A stretch of DNA of 64,000 nucleotides from Paenibacillus mangrovi (GTDB taxonomy: Bacteria > Bacillota > Bacilli > Paenibacillales > Paenibacillaceae): NCBI RefSeq assembly GCF_022898935.1, contig NZ_JALIRP010000004.1, forward strand, positions 124,001 through 188,000, read 5' to 3'. Every line of letters begins with the position of its first letter. Position 1 is the stretch's first letter. The notes under the pieces are model-generated. The model saw nothing but the letters and a program-made list of their open reading frames with translations. It was not told where the DNA came from and searched no databases. Shown here one piece after another: positions 17,080 to 25,802 of the stretch. A program made the position numbers and the translations under genes.

Positions 17080-17946
17080 ATGAGTCAAGTCCGGAACTAC
17101 TACGAGAATTCACAAAATAAAGAAAACATACAATCAATTTATAACACAGGTAATAACCTTAGTGCTAAGTATGAGGTAATGGGTAAATACGGAATATCAA
17201 AAGAGTTGTTTGAAACTTGGACAATAGAAAAACTTAATTTGCTGGGCAGTGAACGCGTTCTTGATATTGGAACAGGGAATGGGAGGTTCTCAATTCCCAC
17301 CAGTAAAATTTTGAAAAACAATGGCGGGTTTATGGTTTGTTGTGACTTAACAGAAGGAGTTATGAATTCAGCACGTATTCAGGCAGAACAGGAAGGGCTA
17401 CCTATCCTCCACATGATTGCTGACGCTGAGAAATTGCCGTTTCTTTCTGACGAGTTTGATGTCGTCATGGCAAATCATATGCTATACCATCTACCTGATT
17501 TGAAAAAAGGATTGAAGGAAATCAGCAGAGTTTTAAGAAATACTGGACAGTTTTTAGCTACTACTAATAGTAGCCGGGGGATGCCTGAATTCTTCGCACT
17601 GCATCAGGAGACAATGTGTCAGTTACATATACCATTTGAAATTAAAGAAGATCCGATTCCTTTTTCTTTAGAAAATGGAGAGGCTATACTGTCAGAGCAC
17701 TTTAATCGAGTAGAACTAATAACTTATGAGGCAGGATTCAAGGTAACAGATCCGGAGCCTGTGTTACAATACTATATGGCAACTCAACTCTATCAAGGTC
17801 CTCTTCATGACATAGCGTTAAGTCGAGAACAACGGGAAGCAATCTCCCAAACTTTTCTGGCTTTAACTAGCAAAAAAATTGAATCATGTGGTAGAGAATT
17901 GATCATTTCAAAACCAGTTGCGGCTTTTATTTGCGAATTAAATTAA
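17080..17946 (+). CDS. Class I SAM-dependent methyltransferase
   Basis: 288 residues. Motif I is VLDIGTGNGRFSIPTSKIL, motif II FDVVMANHMLYHLPDLKKGL, followed by EISRVLRNTGQFLATT, the methyltransferase type 11 order. AGGAAGGCG precedes the ATG at 17080. The substrate is not evident; this group includes enzymes for small metabolites and antibiotics. No operon partner: a decayed integrase follows. Confidence 0.83.
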   Translation: MSQVRNYYENSQNKENIQSIYNTGNNLSAKYEVMGKYGISKELFETWTIEKLNLLGSERVLDIGTGNGRFSIPTSKILKNNGGFMVCCDLTEGVMNSARIQAEQEGLPILHMIADAEKLPFLSDEFDVVMANHMLYHLPDLKKGLKEISRVLRNTGQFLATTNSSRGMPEFFALHQETMCQLHIPFEIKEDPIPFSLENGEAILSEHFNRVELITYEAGFKVTDPEPVLQYYMATQLYQGPLHDIALSREQREAISQTFLALTSKKIESCGRELIISKPVAAFICELN

Positions 17947-17989
17947 CTGACGGGACACTTTAGCTTAATAAATAACTAATACGCGGCTG
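17945..17989. repeat. Dispersed intergenic repeat
   Basis: ACTGACGGGACAC then the 18-mer TAGCTTAATAAATAACTA (17961-17978) and ACGCGGCTGCC. The 18-mer is identical to that at 10822-10839. The repeat ends directly at the integrase fragment that follows. Confidence 0.6.
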
Positions 17990-17991
17990 CC

Positions 17992-18357
17992 GGCAAGGAT
18001 CGCATCGTTCCATTCCCTCAGTCATTTAAAGAACTGCTGGCCATGCACGCTGACGCGATGAAGAAAAAACATGCGGTCTATTTATTTGAATCATCGTGGA
18101 AGAAAAAGTACACGGATCGGGGAATACGAAAGATTTTGGCCAAATATTCGGAGGAAGCTGAACTTGCTCAAAAACTGTAGCCACACAAGCTGCGTCATTT
18201 TCTGTTGACCTGGCTCAAAAAGCAGGGCATCGATGACGCACTCATACAGCCGTATTCCGGTCATGAAAGCCGGAAGTTATTGGAAATCTATTCGAAGCTT
18301 GCAATCACAGATGCCCAGCAAGAAGATAACGAGGTTATAAATAAATTCCCCATTTAA
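17992..18357 (+). pseudogene. C-terminal fragment of a tyrosine recombinase, with internal stop
   Basis: One frame encodes KDRIVPFPQSFKELLA, then a TAG at 18178, then [19 protein letters not shown] and [15 protein letters not shown]. The H-x-L-R-H box, the GH-E pair and the final Tyr (IYSKL) are the catalytic end of phage-type integrases. The front, including the first catalytic Arg, is missing. It resembles the recombinases of small integrating elements. Confidence 0.75.
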
Positions 18358-18463
18358 TTTACATCTACTTTGCCCTTGGTTACAGCTACGCTGGTACTAC
18401 CCCTAGAACGTGTTCAACAAATAGCTGAAGAGCTATGCGTTAATAATAAGAGCGATGATTAAT

Positions 18464-18580
18464 GGTAGCCTTCAATGTGGTGGTTCACTTATACCTTCAA
18501 ACGTTATTGCAGCAGGCGTACCATGTAGAGTTATCAGACCTATCACTGAAAACGATAAAATCGGTTTTAACATGATATAA
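18464..18580 (+). pseudogene. C-terminal fragment of a hexapeptide-repeat acetyltransferase
   Basis: 38 residues including IPSNVIAAGVPCRVIRPITE, the characteristic end of maltose/galactoside O-acetyltransferase-like proteins. Nothing upstream in frame continues the left-handed helix. Dead fragment. Confidence 0.65.
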
Positions 18581-18601
18581 AAGAGATAATTATGCTATTC
18601 A

Positions 18602-18671
18602 GCTAACGAGACACATTAGTTGAAAAAGTATTGACGAGTAAGCCAACAATATATATTTGTTGGCTTCTTCT
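18602..18671. terminator. Dispersed repeat copy followed by a terminator hairpin
   Basis: GCTAACGAGACACATTAG (18602 on) is followed by AAGCCAACA (18640-18648) pairing with TGTTGGCTT (18658-18666) and a pyrimidine-rich tail. Confidence 0.55.
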
Positions 18672-18778
18672 GTTGTATCCGGACGATACAGTGTAATAAG
18701 AGCTAAAGGAAATAAGCCGAATTGAAACTAAAATTAATGACAATAATAGCTATAGATAAAAATATAAAGGATGATATC

Positions 18779-19291
18779 ATGATTTATATCTATAATGACT
18801 ATGGTGGGACACATACAACAGCTATTGCAGCTGCTTATCATTTAAGAGAAATTACCCAATCAGAACGAAAACTAACTAAAGAAGAAATATTAAATGTTAA
18901 CTATTTCAATAAATTAACTAAAGATGATTCGGGGAAAATCATTTTTCACGGGATAGACGAAAATGGAGATTCAGTATATACAATAGGACGAAAATCCTCC
19001 AAACTTGTTATTCCGGCATTAAAAGACTTAAGCTTGTTACTACAAAGCAAACATCATTTTCAAGAAAAAATAATATTCTCTAATACGTCACCGACTGTAC
19101 CGTTCGTCATGTCAATTGGGGGTTTCTTCTCAAGAGGATTAAAAATCGATTTCATAGGTGTTCCGTTATTAATTATGGGTGCTAAACAATGCTGTAATAA
19201 TATTTTCCAGTTGGTTGAAAATACGAAACGAACAGGGAAGTCCTCTAATGAGGGAAAAGTTATTATTTTAGATAATGAAATATATAAATAA
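18779..19291 (+). CDS. DUF3189-family protein
   Basis: 170 residues from the ATG at 18779 (AAAGGA just upstream); an earlier in-frame start at 18722 is unsupported. MIYIYNDYGGTHTTAIAAAYHL is the family's N-terminal motif, with a possible phosphate-binding loop, and GGFFSRGLKIDFIGVPLLIMG occurs in the second half. Families of this type occur in spore-forming Firmicutes. The biochemical role is unknown. It stands alone between gene remnants and repeat modules and looks intact. Confidence 0.75.
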   Translation: MIYIYNDYGGTHTTAIAAAYHLREITQSERKLTKEEILNVNYFNKLTKDDSGKIIFHGIDENGDSVYTIGRKSSKLVIPALKDLSLLLQSKHHFQEKIIFSNTSPTVPFVMSIGGFFSRGLKIDFIGVPLLIMGAKQCCNNIFQLVENTKRTGKSSNEGKVIILDNEIYK

Positions 19292-19320
19292 GGGAAGTGG
19301 TCTATTGGGGAAAAGTAGGG

Positions 19321-19392
19321 TGACAAGAACATATATGCTTAAAAGTCGTGAAGTTGCGGCTTTTTTTGTTTTAACAATATATCTTCTTGTCA
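19321..19392. repeat. MITE-like module 1: inverted GACAAGAACAT ends around a hairpin
   Basis: TGACAAGAACATATAT at the left and, inverted, TGACAAGAAGATATAT at the right bound a weak terminator-like stem (AAGTCG...CGGCTT) with TTTTTTT. A 72-bp unit without coding capacity. Confidence 0.6.
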
Positions 19393-19400
19393 AAATCAAA

Positions 19401-19446
19401 TGACAAGAACATTAGCCTTTGCTGATTGAGGACAGGACAAGAACAT
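19401..19446 (+). repeat. Solo GACAAGAACAT motifs between the two modules
   Basis: TGACAAGAACAT at 19401-19412 and GGACAAGAACAT at 19435-19446, same orientation as the left ends of the modules. Confidence 0.55.
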
Positions 19447-19537
19447 ATATTGTTTTCGTAAATGAGGGCTTGAGACAATTGTTGCAGAAATCGGAGATGC
19501 TGGGCAGTTCAACGATAAGTACTAATGTCGTGTCGAG

Positions 19538-19630
19538 GGACAAAAACATAGTCCCATTGAAAGTCGCTATCATAGCGGCTTTTTTGTTTTATCGGTACAT
19601 GTTCTTGTCCCGAGTCAAGGACAAGAACAT
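19538..19630. repeat. MITE-like module 2 plus an extra motif
   Basis: GGACAAAAACAT (19538-19549) and inverted ATGTTCTTGTCC (19599-19610) enclose AAGTCGCTA-TCA-TAGCGGCTT with TTTTTT, a clear terminator (about 19560-19587). Another GGACAAGAACAT lies at 19619-19630. Same plan as module 1. Confidence 0.6.
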
Positions 19631-20164
19631 GGTCCGATTACCGATTTGATGAAATAGATCCATATTTGTAGAGTTAAAATTGAGAATAAAGAATTTGTCG
19701 GATAGCTTCTGCAGCCATTTCTTTTGGAATCATAAAATAAAGTATTAGACCGTGAAAATAAAGTTGTAGACTGACCTCAGGTGTTAAGCTAACGGGCAGG
19801 ATAATGGAAATGATTTGAAGAAATTATGATGAATAGAATAGATTCCCACAGGGGGTGCACATGATTTTTAATGAGCAATGGCACCGTCATTTAGGTGCAT
19901 ACGGAATTTGTTTGAATGATGAGAAGCTATTAGTCATCAGAAAGGGAGCAATGTGATCCCGAAAAAGTCTGCGGAAACGATATTAACAAGGTTGCTGACC
20001 ACCAGCGGTTTTTTGGAGATAGGATCAGCGTTTGCGACAGATGAACGGGAGGGAACATAAGTAATAATCCTTGAATTATTCGTGAAGTCATGTTACTCTT
20101 GTTAGTAATATTTTGATAATTGAAGGAGGATTATTAACAATGTTTTTTATCAGACTACGTTCCC
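19631..20164. other. Mostly non-coding stretch with gene debris
   Basis: Holds a dispersed-repeat copy (19784-19808, TTAAGCTAACGGGCAGG), the Nudix fragment at 19861, and at 20140 an ATG with a strong GAAGGAGG site that opens only a 13-codon frame (MFFIRLRSLTLNQ), which looks like the front of a deleted gene. Confidence 0.4.
19861..19956 (+). pseudogene. N-terminal fragment of a Nudix hydrolase gene
   Basis: 31 residues, MIFNEQWHRHLGAYGICLND then EKLLVIRKGA, match the start of Paenibacillus Nudix proteins up to just before the Nudix box, then a stop. A strong GGGGG site precedes it. A C-terminal Nudix fragment of compatible type lies 9 kb away at 29098. Confidence 0.6.
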
Positions 20165-20380
20165 TTACTTTGAACCAGTAATTAAATACTGTTCAAAGGC
20201 TCTGTTTGTCATGACAGAGTAAACGGGATCAGTCTGCCCATTTTTAATAATCTTCATTTGCTCGAATGTCGTGAAGAAAGGCAGATTCTCTATGCCTTTC
20301 TTTTTTATGTTGATGATGAATTTTTCCTTGGATAAGGAAAGATTTATTTGCATTCGACATTCCGAGCATTCCTGATCCAT
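20165..20380 (-). CDS. Hypothetical 71-residue protein
   Basis: A Lys-rich open frame, MDQECSECRMQINLSLSKEK at the start and FEQMKIIKNGQTDPVYSV further on. No ribosome site of note precedes it and no family is recognised. Codon usage is plausible for this genome. It may be a small protein of the region or a spurious frame. Confidence 0.3.
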   Translation of the reverse strand: MDQECSECRMQINLSLSKEKFIINIKKKGIENLPFFTTFEQMKIIKNGQTDPVYSVMTNRAFEQYLITGSK

Positions 20381-20407
20381 ATAATAGGTCGCTACCCGTT
20401 TACTCTG

Positions 20408-20438
20408 ATCACAGGCAAATTGCCTGTGATTTTTTTAT
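20408..20438 (+). terminator. Rho-independent terminator without an intact upstream gene
   Basis: ATCACAGGCA and TGCCTGTGAT form a perfect 10-bp stem followed by TTTTTTATTTT. It remains from a gene that has been deleted. Confidence 0.7.
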
Positions 20439-20614
20439 TTTGAAAGGGGAGAGTACAGTGGGAAAAAGCTGAGCCGTGGAGAGCCTCCCAATTTTTCCGG
20501 GCAGCATTTAATGCACAAAGAATCAAAATGCAGGGAAAGTATTGGCCGAAAGTAAACAAAAAGAAATGGGATCGTTGTTGAAATCCATTAAAAATAAGCA
20601 AAGGGGTGTCATCC

Positions 20615-21077
20615 ATGACGAAGAGCCAAAAAATCATAAGCGCTGAGATGTTCAGCGAATACGCCGAGACTTTTAGGTGCCCGCATTGTGAAGGTGCGTT
20701 AAAGGTCGTTGATTTAAAGAGCCTGGGATGTCCCAACAACCATACGTTTGATATATCAAAACAAGGTTATGTAAATTTGATGACTCGCCCCTTAAATAGC
20801 AATTACGGTAAGGAACTGTGCGTTTTTCGATGTCGCTGATAAGAAGAAAAGCTTTAACAATGAGGATACCGTGTCACTTTTCAAAAAGCACTTCCATCTC
20901 TCGGATGTAATCAGCTTATGTTATACCAGAAGCTTAAATAGAGATGAGCTCGGAAACTTGGTTCAAATGTCTCCCTTGTCTTGGACTTCAGATCAAGCGC
21001 ATAGGGATGCATTAGTTCGTCAGGGATCTGCTGAAATTACGATTGATATCGATATTTTAATCGGATTGAATAAATAA
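20615..21077 (+). pseudogene. rlmA-like 23S rRNA (guanine-N1)-methyltransferase, internally deleted
   Basis: The start (AAGGGGTG before ATG 20615) encodes the zinc-binding N-terminus, FRCPHCEGALKVVDLKSLGC and HTFDISKQGYVNLMTRP. The frame breaks at about 20830 and the C-terminal end resumes in other frames: LVQMSPLSWTSDQAHRDALV and SAEITIDIDILIGLNK. The central SAM-binding domain of about 100 residues is gone, so the enzyme cannot work. Intact homologues methylate a G in 23S rRNA and can protect against macrolide-type drugs; an ABC-F gene follows directly. Confidence 0.75.
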
Positions 21078-21095
21078 AAAATGAGGTGTTATATC

Positions 21096-22568
21096 ATGGA
21101 GAAAGTATGCCTAGAAATAGAAAATATTGAATTATCCTATTTGGATAAAGTCGTGTTAAATATTCCGCGGCTTGTGGTATATCAGTTCGATCGTATCGGG
21201 ATTGTCGGTAAGAACGGGTCGGGCAAAAGTACGTTGCTGAAGCTTATGAACGGCCAAATCAAGCCGGATCAAGGTCATGTAAAGTCTTTTGCGGATTTTG
21301 CCTATTTTGATCAATTGGTCAAGCCGGACGATCGGGAAGCCAATTATGAGTTGCTGGGGAAGCTGTCGATTCCGCAAACCGAAATTGAAAATTTCAGCGG
21401 CGGAGAACAAACCAGACTGAAATTGGCTAAAATACTGTCCGACTACCATGAAGGGTTATTGATCGACGAGCCAACGACTCACCTTGACGAAGCTGGTACT
21501 CAATTTTTTATCGATGAATTGACTTATTATTATGGGGCACTTGTACTTGTCAGCCATGATCGATATGTTCTTGACAAGCTTGTTACAAAAATTTGGGAAA
21601 TTGATGATGGTTTCGTTACCGAATATACAGGAAACTACTCAGAATACGTTGACCAAAAAGAGCTTCAGCGAAAGCAGCAGCAAGAACAGCATGACAAATA
21701 TATCAAAGAAAAGTCCCGTCTCACAAAAGCCGCAGAGGAAAAAATGAAAAAGGCGGATAAAATTACTCAAGCGAATGGTCACATTTCAAAAAAGGAGTCG
21801 AAATCGAAAGCCAATAAAATGTTTATGACCAAATCTAAAGACACAAGCCAAAAGGCAGTCCAGCGCGCAGCCAAAGCCATGGAACAAAGAATAAAGCAGC
21901 TTGAAGCAACCGAAGCACCCAAAGAAGAACAAAAACCAAGCTTCAGTCAATCGACGGCTCTTCAATTGCACAACAAATTCCCCATTATGGCCGAGCAGTT
22001 GACCCTGAAAGCAGGGGACAAAATCTTGCTCGAAGATGCATTTTTTCAGTTCCCATTAGGCAGTACCATTGCGATCAAAGGAAATAACGGGGCAGGGAAA
22101 TCCACCCTACTGCGTCATATTGTTAACAGGGGAGAAGGGACCATCATTTCTCCAAAAGCGGTCATCGGGTATTATGAACAAATGGGTTATCGATTTGATA
22201 AAGAACAGAACGTTCTGGATTATATGAAGGGAAGAAGCGAGTATGACGAGAGCAAAATTCGTGCAATCCTTCATTCCATGAATTTTACGGGTAATGATAT
22301 TAAAAAAAATGTTCGCGATTTAAGCGGTGGCGAGGCAATCCGGCTGGTCTTGTGCGATCTTTTCGTTGGACGCTACAACATACTGATTTTAGATGAGCCC
22401 ACCATTTTTTTAGATGTGTTCTGTATTGAAGCATTGGAAGATTTCATTAAAGCTTACGAAGGAACAATTCTGCTCGTCTCCCATGACCGCAAGTTTGTCA
22501 AAGCTGTCGCAGATTGCCAATATGCGATTGAAGATAAAAAACTGAAATTGATTTCTTACAAGGAATAG
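21096..22568 (+). CDS. ABC-F family ribosome-protection ATPase (Msr-like)
   Basis: 490 residues, no membrane segments. First ABC domain: Walker A GKNGSGKST, signature FSGGEQTRLKLA, Walker B LLIDEPTTHLD. Then a long charged linker about residues 185-290 (KEKSRLTKAAEEKMKKADKI). Second domain: GNNGAGKST, LSGGEAIRL and ILILDEPTIFLD. The order and the linker resemble Msr/MsrD-type ABC-F proteins, which displace macrolides, lincosamides or pleuromutilins from the ribosome. TGAGGTG favours the ATG at 21096 over 21081. The drug spectrum cannot be read from sequence. It directly follows a decayed rRNA methyltransferase gene. Confidence 0.85.
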   Translation: MEKVCLEIENIELSYLDKVVLNIPRLVVYQFDRIGIVGKNGSGKSTLLKLMNGQIKPDQGHVKSFADFAYFDQLVKPDDREANYELLGKLSIPQTEIENFSGGEQTRLKLAKILSDYHEGLLIDEPTTHLDEAGTQFFIDELTYYYGALVLVSHDRYVLDKLVTKIWEIDDGFVTEYTGNYSEYVDQKELQRKQQQEQHDKYIKEKSRLTKAAEEKMKKADKITQANGHISKKESKSKANKMFMTKSKDTSQKAVQRAAKAMEQRIKQLEATEAPKEEQKPSFSQSTALQLHNKFPIMAEQLTLKAGDKILLEDAFFQFPLGSTIAIKGNNGAGKSTLLRHIVNRGEGTIISPKAVIGYYEQMGYRFDKEQNVLDYMKGRSEYDESKIRAILHSMNFTGNDIKKNVRDLSGGEAIRLVLCDLFVGRYNILILDEPTIFLDVFCIEALEDFIKAYEGTILLVSHDRKFVKAVADCQYAIEDKKLKLISYKE

Positions 22569-22740
22569 TTTCTCAGGCAAGGAGGGAAAGTCACGCTTCT
22601 ATGACGCACCTGGGGTGAAGCCGCTAAAGACGCAGCTCGTGAGCAAGATCACCGATGATAACGGAAGAATATCAAGACATTCCAGTCCAAAGAACTAAAT
22701 ACCGTGTACTGACTTGGCGGTGTGCCGAAAAGCGAATCGG

Positions 22741-22779
22741 AAGAAACAGGCTGCGGAATTCCTCGGCCTGTTTCTTTTG
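22741..22779 (+). terminator. Rho-independent terminator after the ABC-F region
   Basis: GAAACAGGC (22743-22751) pairs with GCCTGTTTC (22766-22774), followed by TTTT. Confidence 0.7.
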
Positions 22780-22854
22780 GGACTACACATGGAAATCAAG
22801 AAGAATGGGTATCTCAAAAAGAGGAGCAGAAGGATAGTGTAATGTTTGCATAGA

Positions 22855-22873
22855 TGTCTAATGACACAAAAGT
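22855..22873 (+). repeat. Single TGTCTAATGACACAAAAGT motif
   Basis: Differs by one base from the two 19-mers at 29417 and 29440. It resembles a transposase-binding end repeat, but no transposase is near. Confidence 0.5.
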
Positions 22874-22906
22874 AAAGAAGAACAAGTTCAACAACCGACA
22901 TCACTC

Positions 22907-23365
22907 ATGTCGTGCATCGACGGTTACGACCGGGACGGTCATACGATCGTTCGGGGTTTGGCCACGGCCGAGGTGCTGGCGGCATACCGTCCGATCATCC
23001 GCGATATCGTAATCCAGCACAATCACCACACGAAACCGATCCACGAACGCGACACGTACGGCAAAGCGTTTATTCAAATGGAAAATTTGTGGCAAAGAAG
23101 CGAGGCCGTTCGCCGTTTCGTGCTTGCTCGCCGGTTTGCCAAGGTGGCCGCCGATCTGATGGGCGTCAAATGGGTTCCGACCAGGCGTTATTCAAGGAGC
23201 CGGGAGGCGGCCATACGCCTTGGCATCAGGACCAGAACTATTGGCCAGTTGCGACGAATCATACGGTTACGATGTGGATGCCGCTTGTTCCGATTTCCGA
23301 GGAGGTCGGCTCGATGACGTTCGTTTCAGGCGAGCATAAGCGAGGATTCCTTAACCGGCAGCTCA
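22907..23365 (+). pseudogene. Decayed phytanoyl-CoA dioxygenase-like gene, paralogue of 24891
   Basis: The first part (GYDRDGHTIVRGLATAEVLA, HERDTYGKAFIQMENLW) aligns with the intact gene at 24891 residue for residue. Near 23165 the frame shifts and a few residues before DQALFKEPGGGHTPWHQDQ are lost. After GSMTFVSGEHKRGFLNRQLI the similarity ends, so the second half with the last iron-binding His is missing. Its GC-richer codons differ from the intact copy, so it is a diverged paralogue rather than a fresh duplicate. Confidence 0.8.
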
Positions 23366-23449
23366 TTAGAGGGTTTCTTTGTTTTTGGACAATTGAAACG
23401 TCTTTTCAGTGTGCTCTGTGAAGGCGGTATAGAAGGAAAGGAGTAGGGC

Positions 23450-23735
23450 TTGGGCGATACTAACTATAAGGATCAACATCGAAAACTACATAAACCAGAT
23501 ACATTTCATTTTAGCTGCGGATTTGATGCCATATCTCTGGTCTTGAACAGAATAAGGTTCCTGTTTCCAACGCATATTGTGTTCCATCATCCAGGTAAAC
23601 CCCTTGACCCTCCAATACGTAACATATTTCAAAAAAAGAGTGCTTGTGTAGCTGATTATGCAAATGATGCGGATTTATTCCCCAGTAATGGACGTCAAGG
23701 TGATCGAATGTTGATTGAGTACACTCGCTAAGCTA
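23450..23735 (-). pseudogene. Remnant of an AraC-family regulator, cupin part only
   Basis: Read on the minus strand, one frame gives DVHYWGINPHHLHNQLHKHS, then FFEICYVLEGQGVYLDDGTQ and GTLFCSRPEIWHQI, the N-terminal cupin sensor of AraC regulators. A stop follows and the two C-terminal helix-turn-helix units are missing. It lies between the dead dioxygenase copy and the intact AraC gene, so it was probably its regulator. Confidence 0.65.
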
Positions 23736-23893
23736 TTTAAGATGTAGGATGTTTTTGAAGCGTCTATTAAATTTATGGTATCACTCACCGCCCTTTGTCT
23801 GAAAAATATAAAGATCTCTATCTGGTATACATAGCGAGATGCAGGTGAAATGCATTCATTCATCTAAGCCTTAACCATTTATGGGAAACTCTC

Positions 23894-24763
23894 TTACTTC
23901 CCTCTAAAGGATCCTGGAGAGAGACCAGTAACAGATCGAAATCTATTTGTGAAATGACTGACATCTAAAAACCCACAAAACTCTGCTATTTTGGCAATCG
24001 AATATGTAGTAGTGGTCAGCAGGTCCTTAGCATGATCCAGTCTGAGATTAATAAGGAACTGATGCGGTGGAACTCCATATCGCTCGCGGAAAACCGCCCG
24101 AAATCGAGAAGGAGAAAGATTCGTCCGCTTAGCTAAGTCTTCTATTGATAGTGTTTCGGCAAGGTGAAACGAAAAGTAAGATGGGATCCAGTCCAGATCA
24201 TGCGGATGACTTGATTTTAGATTGGCAGGATTAGAATGGTCATGCATGATGTGATAGAGGAGTTGGGCGGCTGTTGCTTGCGCCTTTAACTTGGACAAAG
24301 GATTGGGTTCAAGCCAGCTTTCTATCATATCCATTAGCAAATTACGATATAGATACGGCTTACTCGGTGCTAGTACAACCGGGATTGATAAACCTTCAAA
24401 ATCGTTAAGCCTTGGCTGCATCAAATGCTGGAAGGAATGTACATCGATCTGTCCAGGCTTTGTCGGAAAGCTCTTCTCTCGATCAGCGTGAAAGAAAAAG
24501 TCCATATGGGCAAATGGTGTTGCATTATGAGCAAAAGATTGCAAATCATGCACGGTTCCAGGTTGAAGCAAACAGAACTGTCCTTCTTCGAGTTCGTAAG
24601 TCGTTCCGTCAGCGACGACCGTTAATTGTCCTTTTTGTATATAGATGAGTAAATAGTCAAGTAGTTTTCGGAAAGGATGATAATAGGCAGAACGTACTGC
24701 AACATCACTTTCTCTAATGTAGGGGGCAATGGGATGTGTATTCGCAAATGAAAATAGATTCAT
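23894..24763 (-). CDS. AraC-family transcriptional regulator
   Basis: 289 residues from the ATG at 24763 (AAAAGGTGG ahead; a GTG at 24772 is less likely). The N-terminal cupin part (LIYIQKGQLTVVADGTTYEL, GQFCLLQPGTVHDL) is followed by two helix-turn-helix units: LSIEDLAKRTNLSPSRFRAV and YSIAKIAEFCGFLDVSHFTN. It is divergent from the dioxygenase gene at 24891, with 127 bp between them, and very probably controls it and the NHL gene. The effector is unknown, likely a small organic compound. Confidence 0.9.
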   Translation of the reverse strand: MNLFSFANTHPIAPYIRESDVAVRSAYYHPFRKLLDYLLIYIQKGQLTVVADGTTYELEEGQFCLLQPGTVHDLQSFAHNATPFAHMDFFFHADREKSFPTKPGQIDVHSFQHLMQPRLNDFEGLSIPVVLAPSKPYLYRNLLMDMIESWLEPNPLSKLKAQATAAQLLYHIMHDHSNPANLKSSHPHDLDWIPSYFSFHLAETLSIEDLAKRTNLSPSRFRAVFRERYGVPPHQFLINLRLDHAKDLLTTTTYSIAKIAEFCGFLDVSHFTNRFRSVTGLSPGSFRGK

Positions 24764-24890
24764 AAGAGCCACCTTTTAATTCAGTAATTTTATACAAGTA
24801 AAACGATCATTACACACAAAGACCAAATGATTAAAACCGCTTACAATTAACTATATCATAAATGAATAGTTGAAAAGGAGAGAATTTAAT

Positions 24891-25712
24891 ATGAGCAAAT
24901 TAAACAATCTTCCTAGCTTGAATGAGTTACATCACCTTCCAGAAGAACTAATTGCAAATTACAAGCATAAGGGACATACCATTGTAAGAGGACTAGCCAA
25001 ACAAGATGAAATTTCCATTTATCGCGAGGTAATTAGTGAGATCGTCAAAGAACATAACAACCATACAAAACCACTTCATGAACGGGATACATATGGTAAA
25101 GCATTTATTCAAATCGCAAACCTATGGAAAATAAGTGAATCGGTTGAAAAGTTTGTGATGGCGCGGCGCTTTGCAAAAGTAGCTGCTGACCTTATGGGCG
25201 TTCCATCAGTACGAATTTACCATGATCAAGCATTGTTCAAAGAGCCCGGAGGCGGTCATACGCCATGGCATCAGGATCAAATCTATTGGCCATTGGACAC
25301 CGACAAAACAATAACACTATGGATGCCGCTTGTTCCAATCTCTGAGGAAGTTGGATCGATGACCTTTGCTTCTGAAACCCATCACAATGGCTATATCTCG
25401 AAGCAGGAAATATCGGATGAGTCGCATAGAACCTTCAAGGACTATATTGAAGGTAAAGGCATAGAACAGGTAAATTACGGTGCAATGGCAGCGGGCGACG
25501 CTACTTTTCACTCTGGATGGACTCTTCACAGCGCTCCGGGAAATCCAACGGATCAAATGCGTGAAGTGATGACCATTATCTATATTGCTGATGGGCTCGC
25601 TATTGCTGAACCGGGTAGTAATGCACAAAAAAATGACTTAGAAAACTGGTTTCCAGGACAAAAAGCAGGAGATGCTGCCGCAAGTCCGCTTAATCCAATT
25701 GTGTATCCTTAG
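24891..25712 (+). CDS. Phytanoyl-CoA dioxygenase (PhyH) family protein
   Basis: 273 residues. AAGGAGAG before the ATG at 24891 gives the start. The double-stranded beta-helix iron/2-oxoglutarate oxygenase shows the H-x-D pair in HTPWHQDQIYWPL and the distal His in GWTLHSAPGNPTDQMREVM, where the Arg may bind 2-oxoglutarate. It would hydroxylate a small substrate in the cytoplasm. The NHL-propeller gene 90 bp downstream on the same strand is a probable partner. A decayed paralogue lies at 22907. Confidence 0.85.
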   Translation: MSKLNNLPSLNELHHLPEELIANYKHKGHTIVRGLAKQDEISIYREVISEIVKEHNNHTKPLHERDTYGKAFIQIANLWKISESVEKFVMARRFAKVAADLMGVPSVRIYHDQALFKEPGGGHTPWHQDQIYWPLDTDKTITLWMPLVPISEEVGSMTFASETHHNGYISKQEISDESHRTFKDYIEGKGIEQVNYGAMAAGDATFHSGWTLHSAPGNPTDQMREVMTIIYIADGLAIAEPGSNAQKNDLENWFPGQKAGDAAASPLNPIVYP

Positions 25713-25802
25713 TTTTTTTGCGACTCACGCGTGCTTTTTGACAAACTAATTTCCATTAATATCATCGTTTTGGTATAGGGGAATATGGAATGGGGCTAAC
25801 AA

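Larger units (their letters stand above)
22569..22906. other. Intergenic region with terminator and a TGACACAAA motif
   Basis: An open stretch at about 22598-22698 (APGVKPLKTQLVSKI) may be the end of a lost gene, family not recognised. A terminator follows at 22741, then the 19-bp motif at 22855. Confidence 0.4.
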
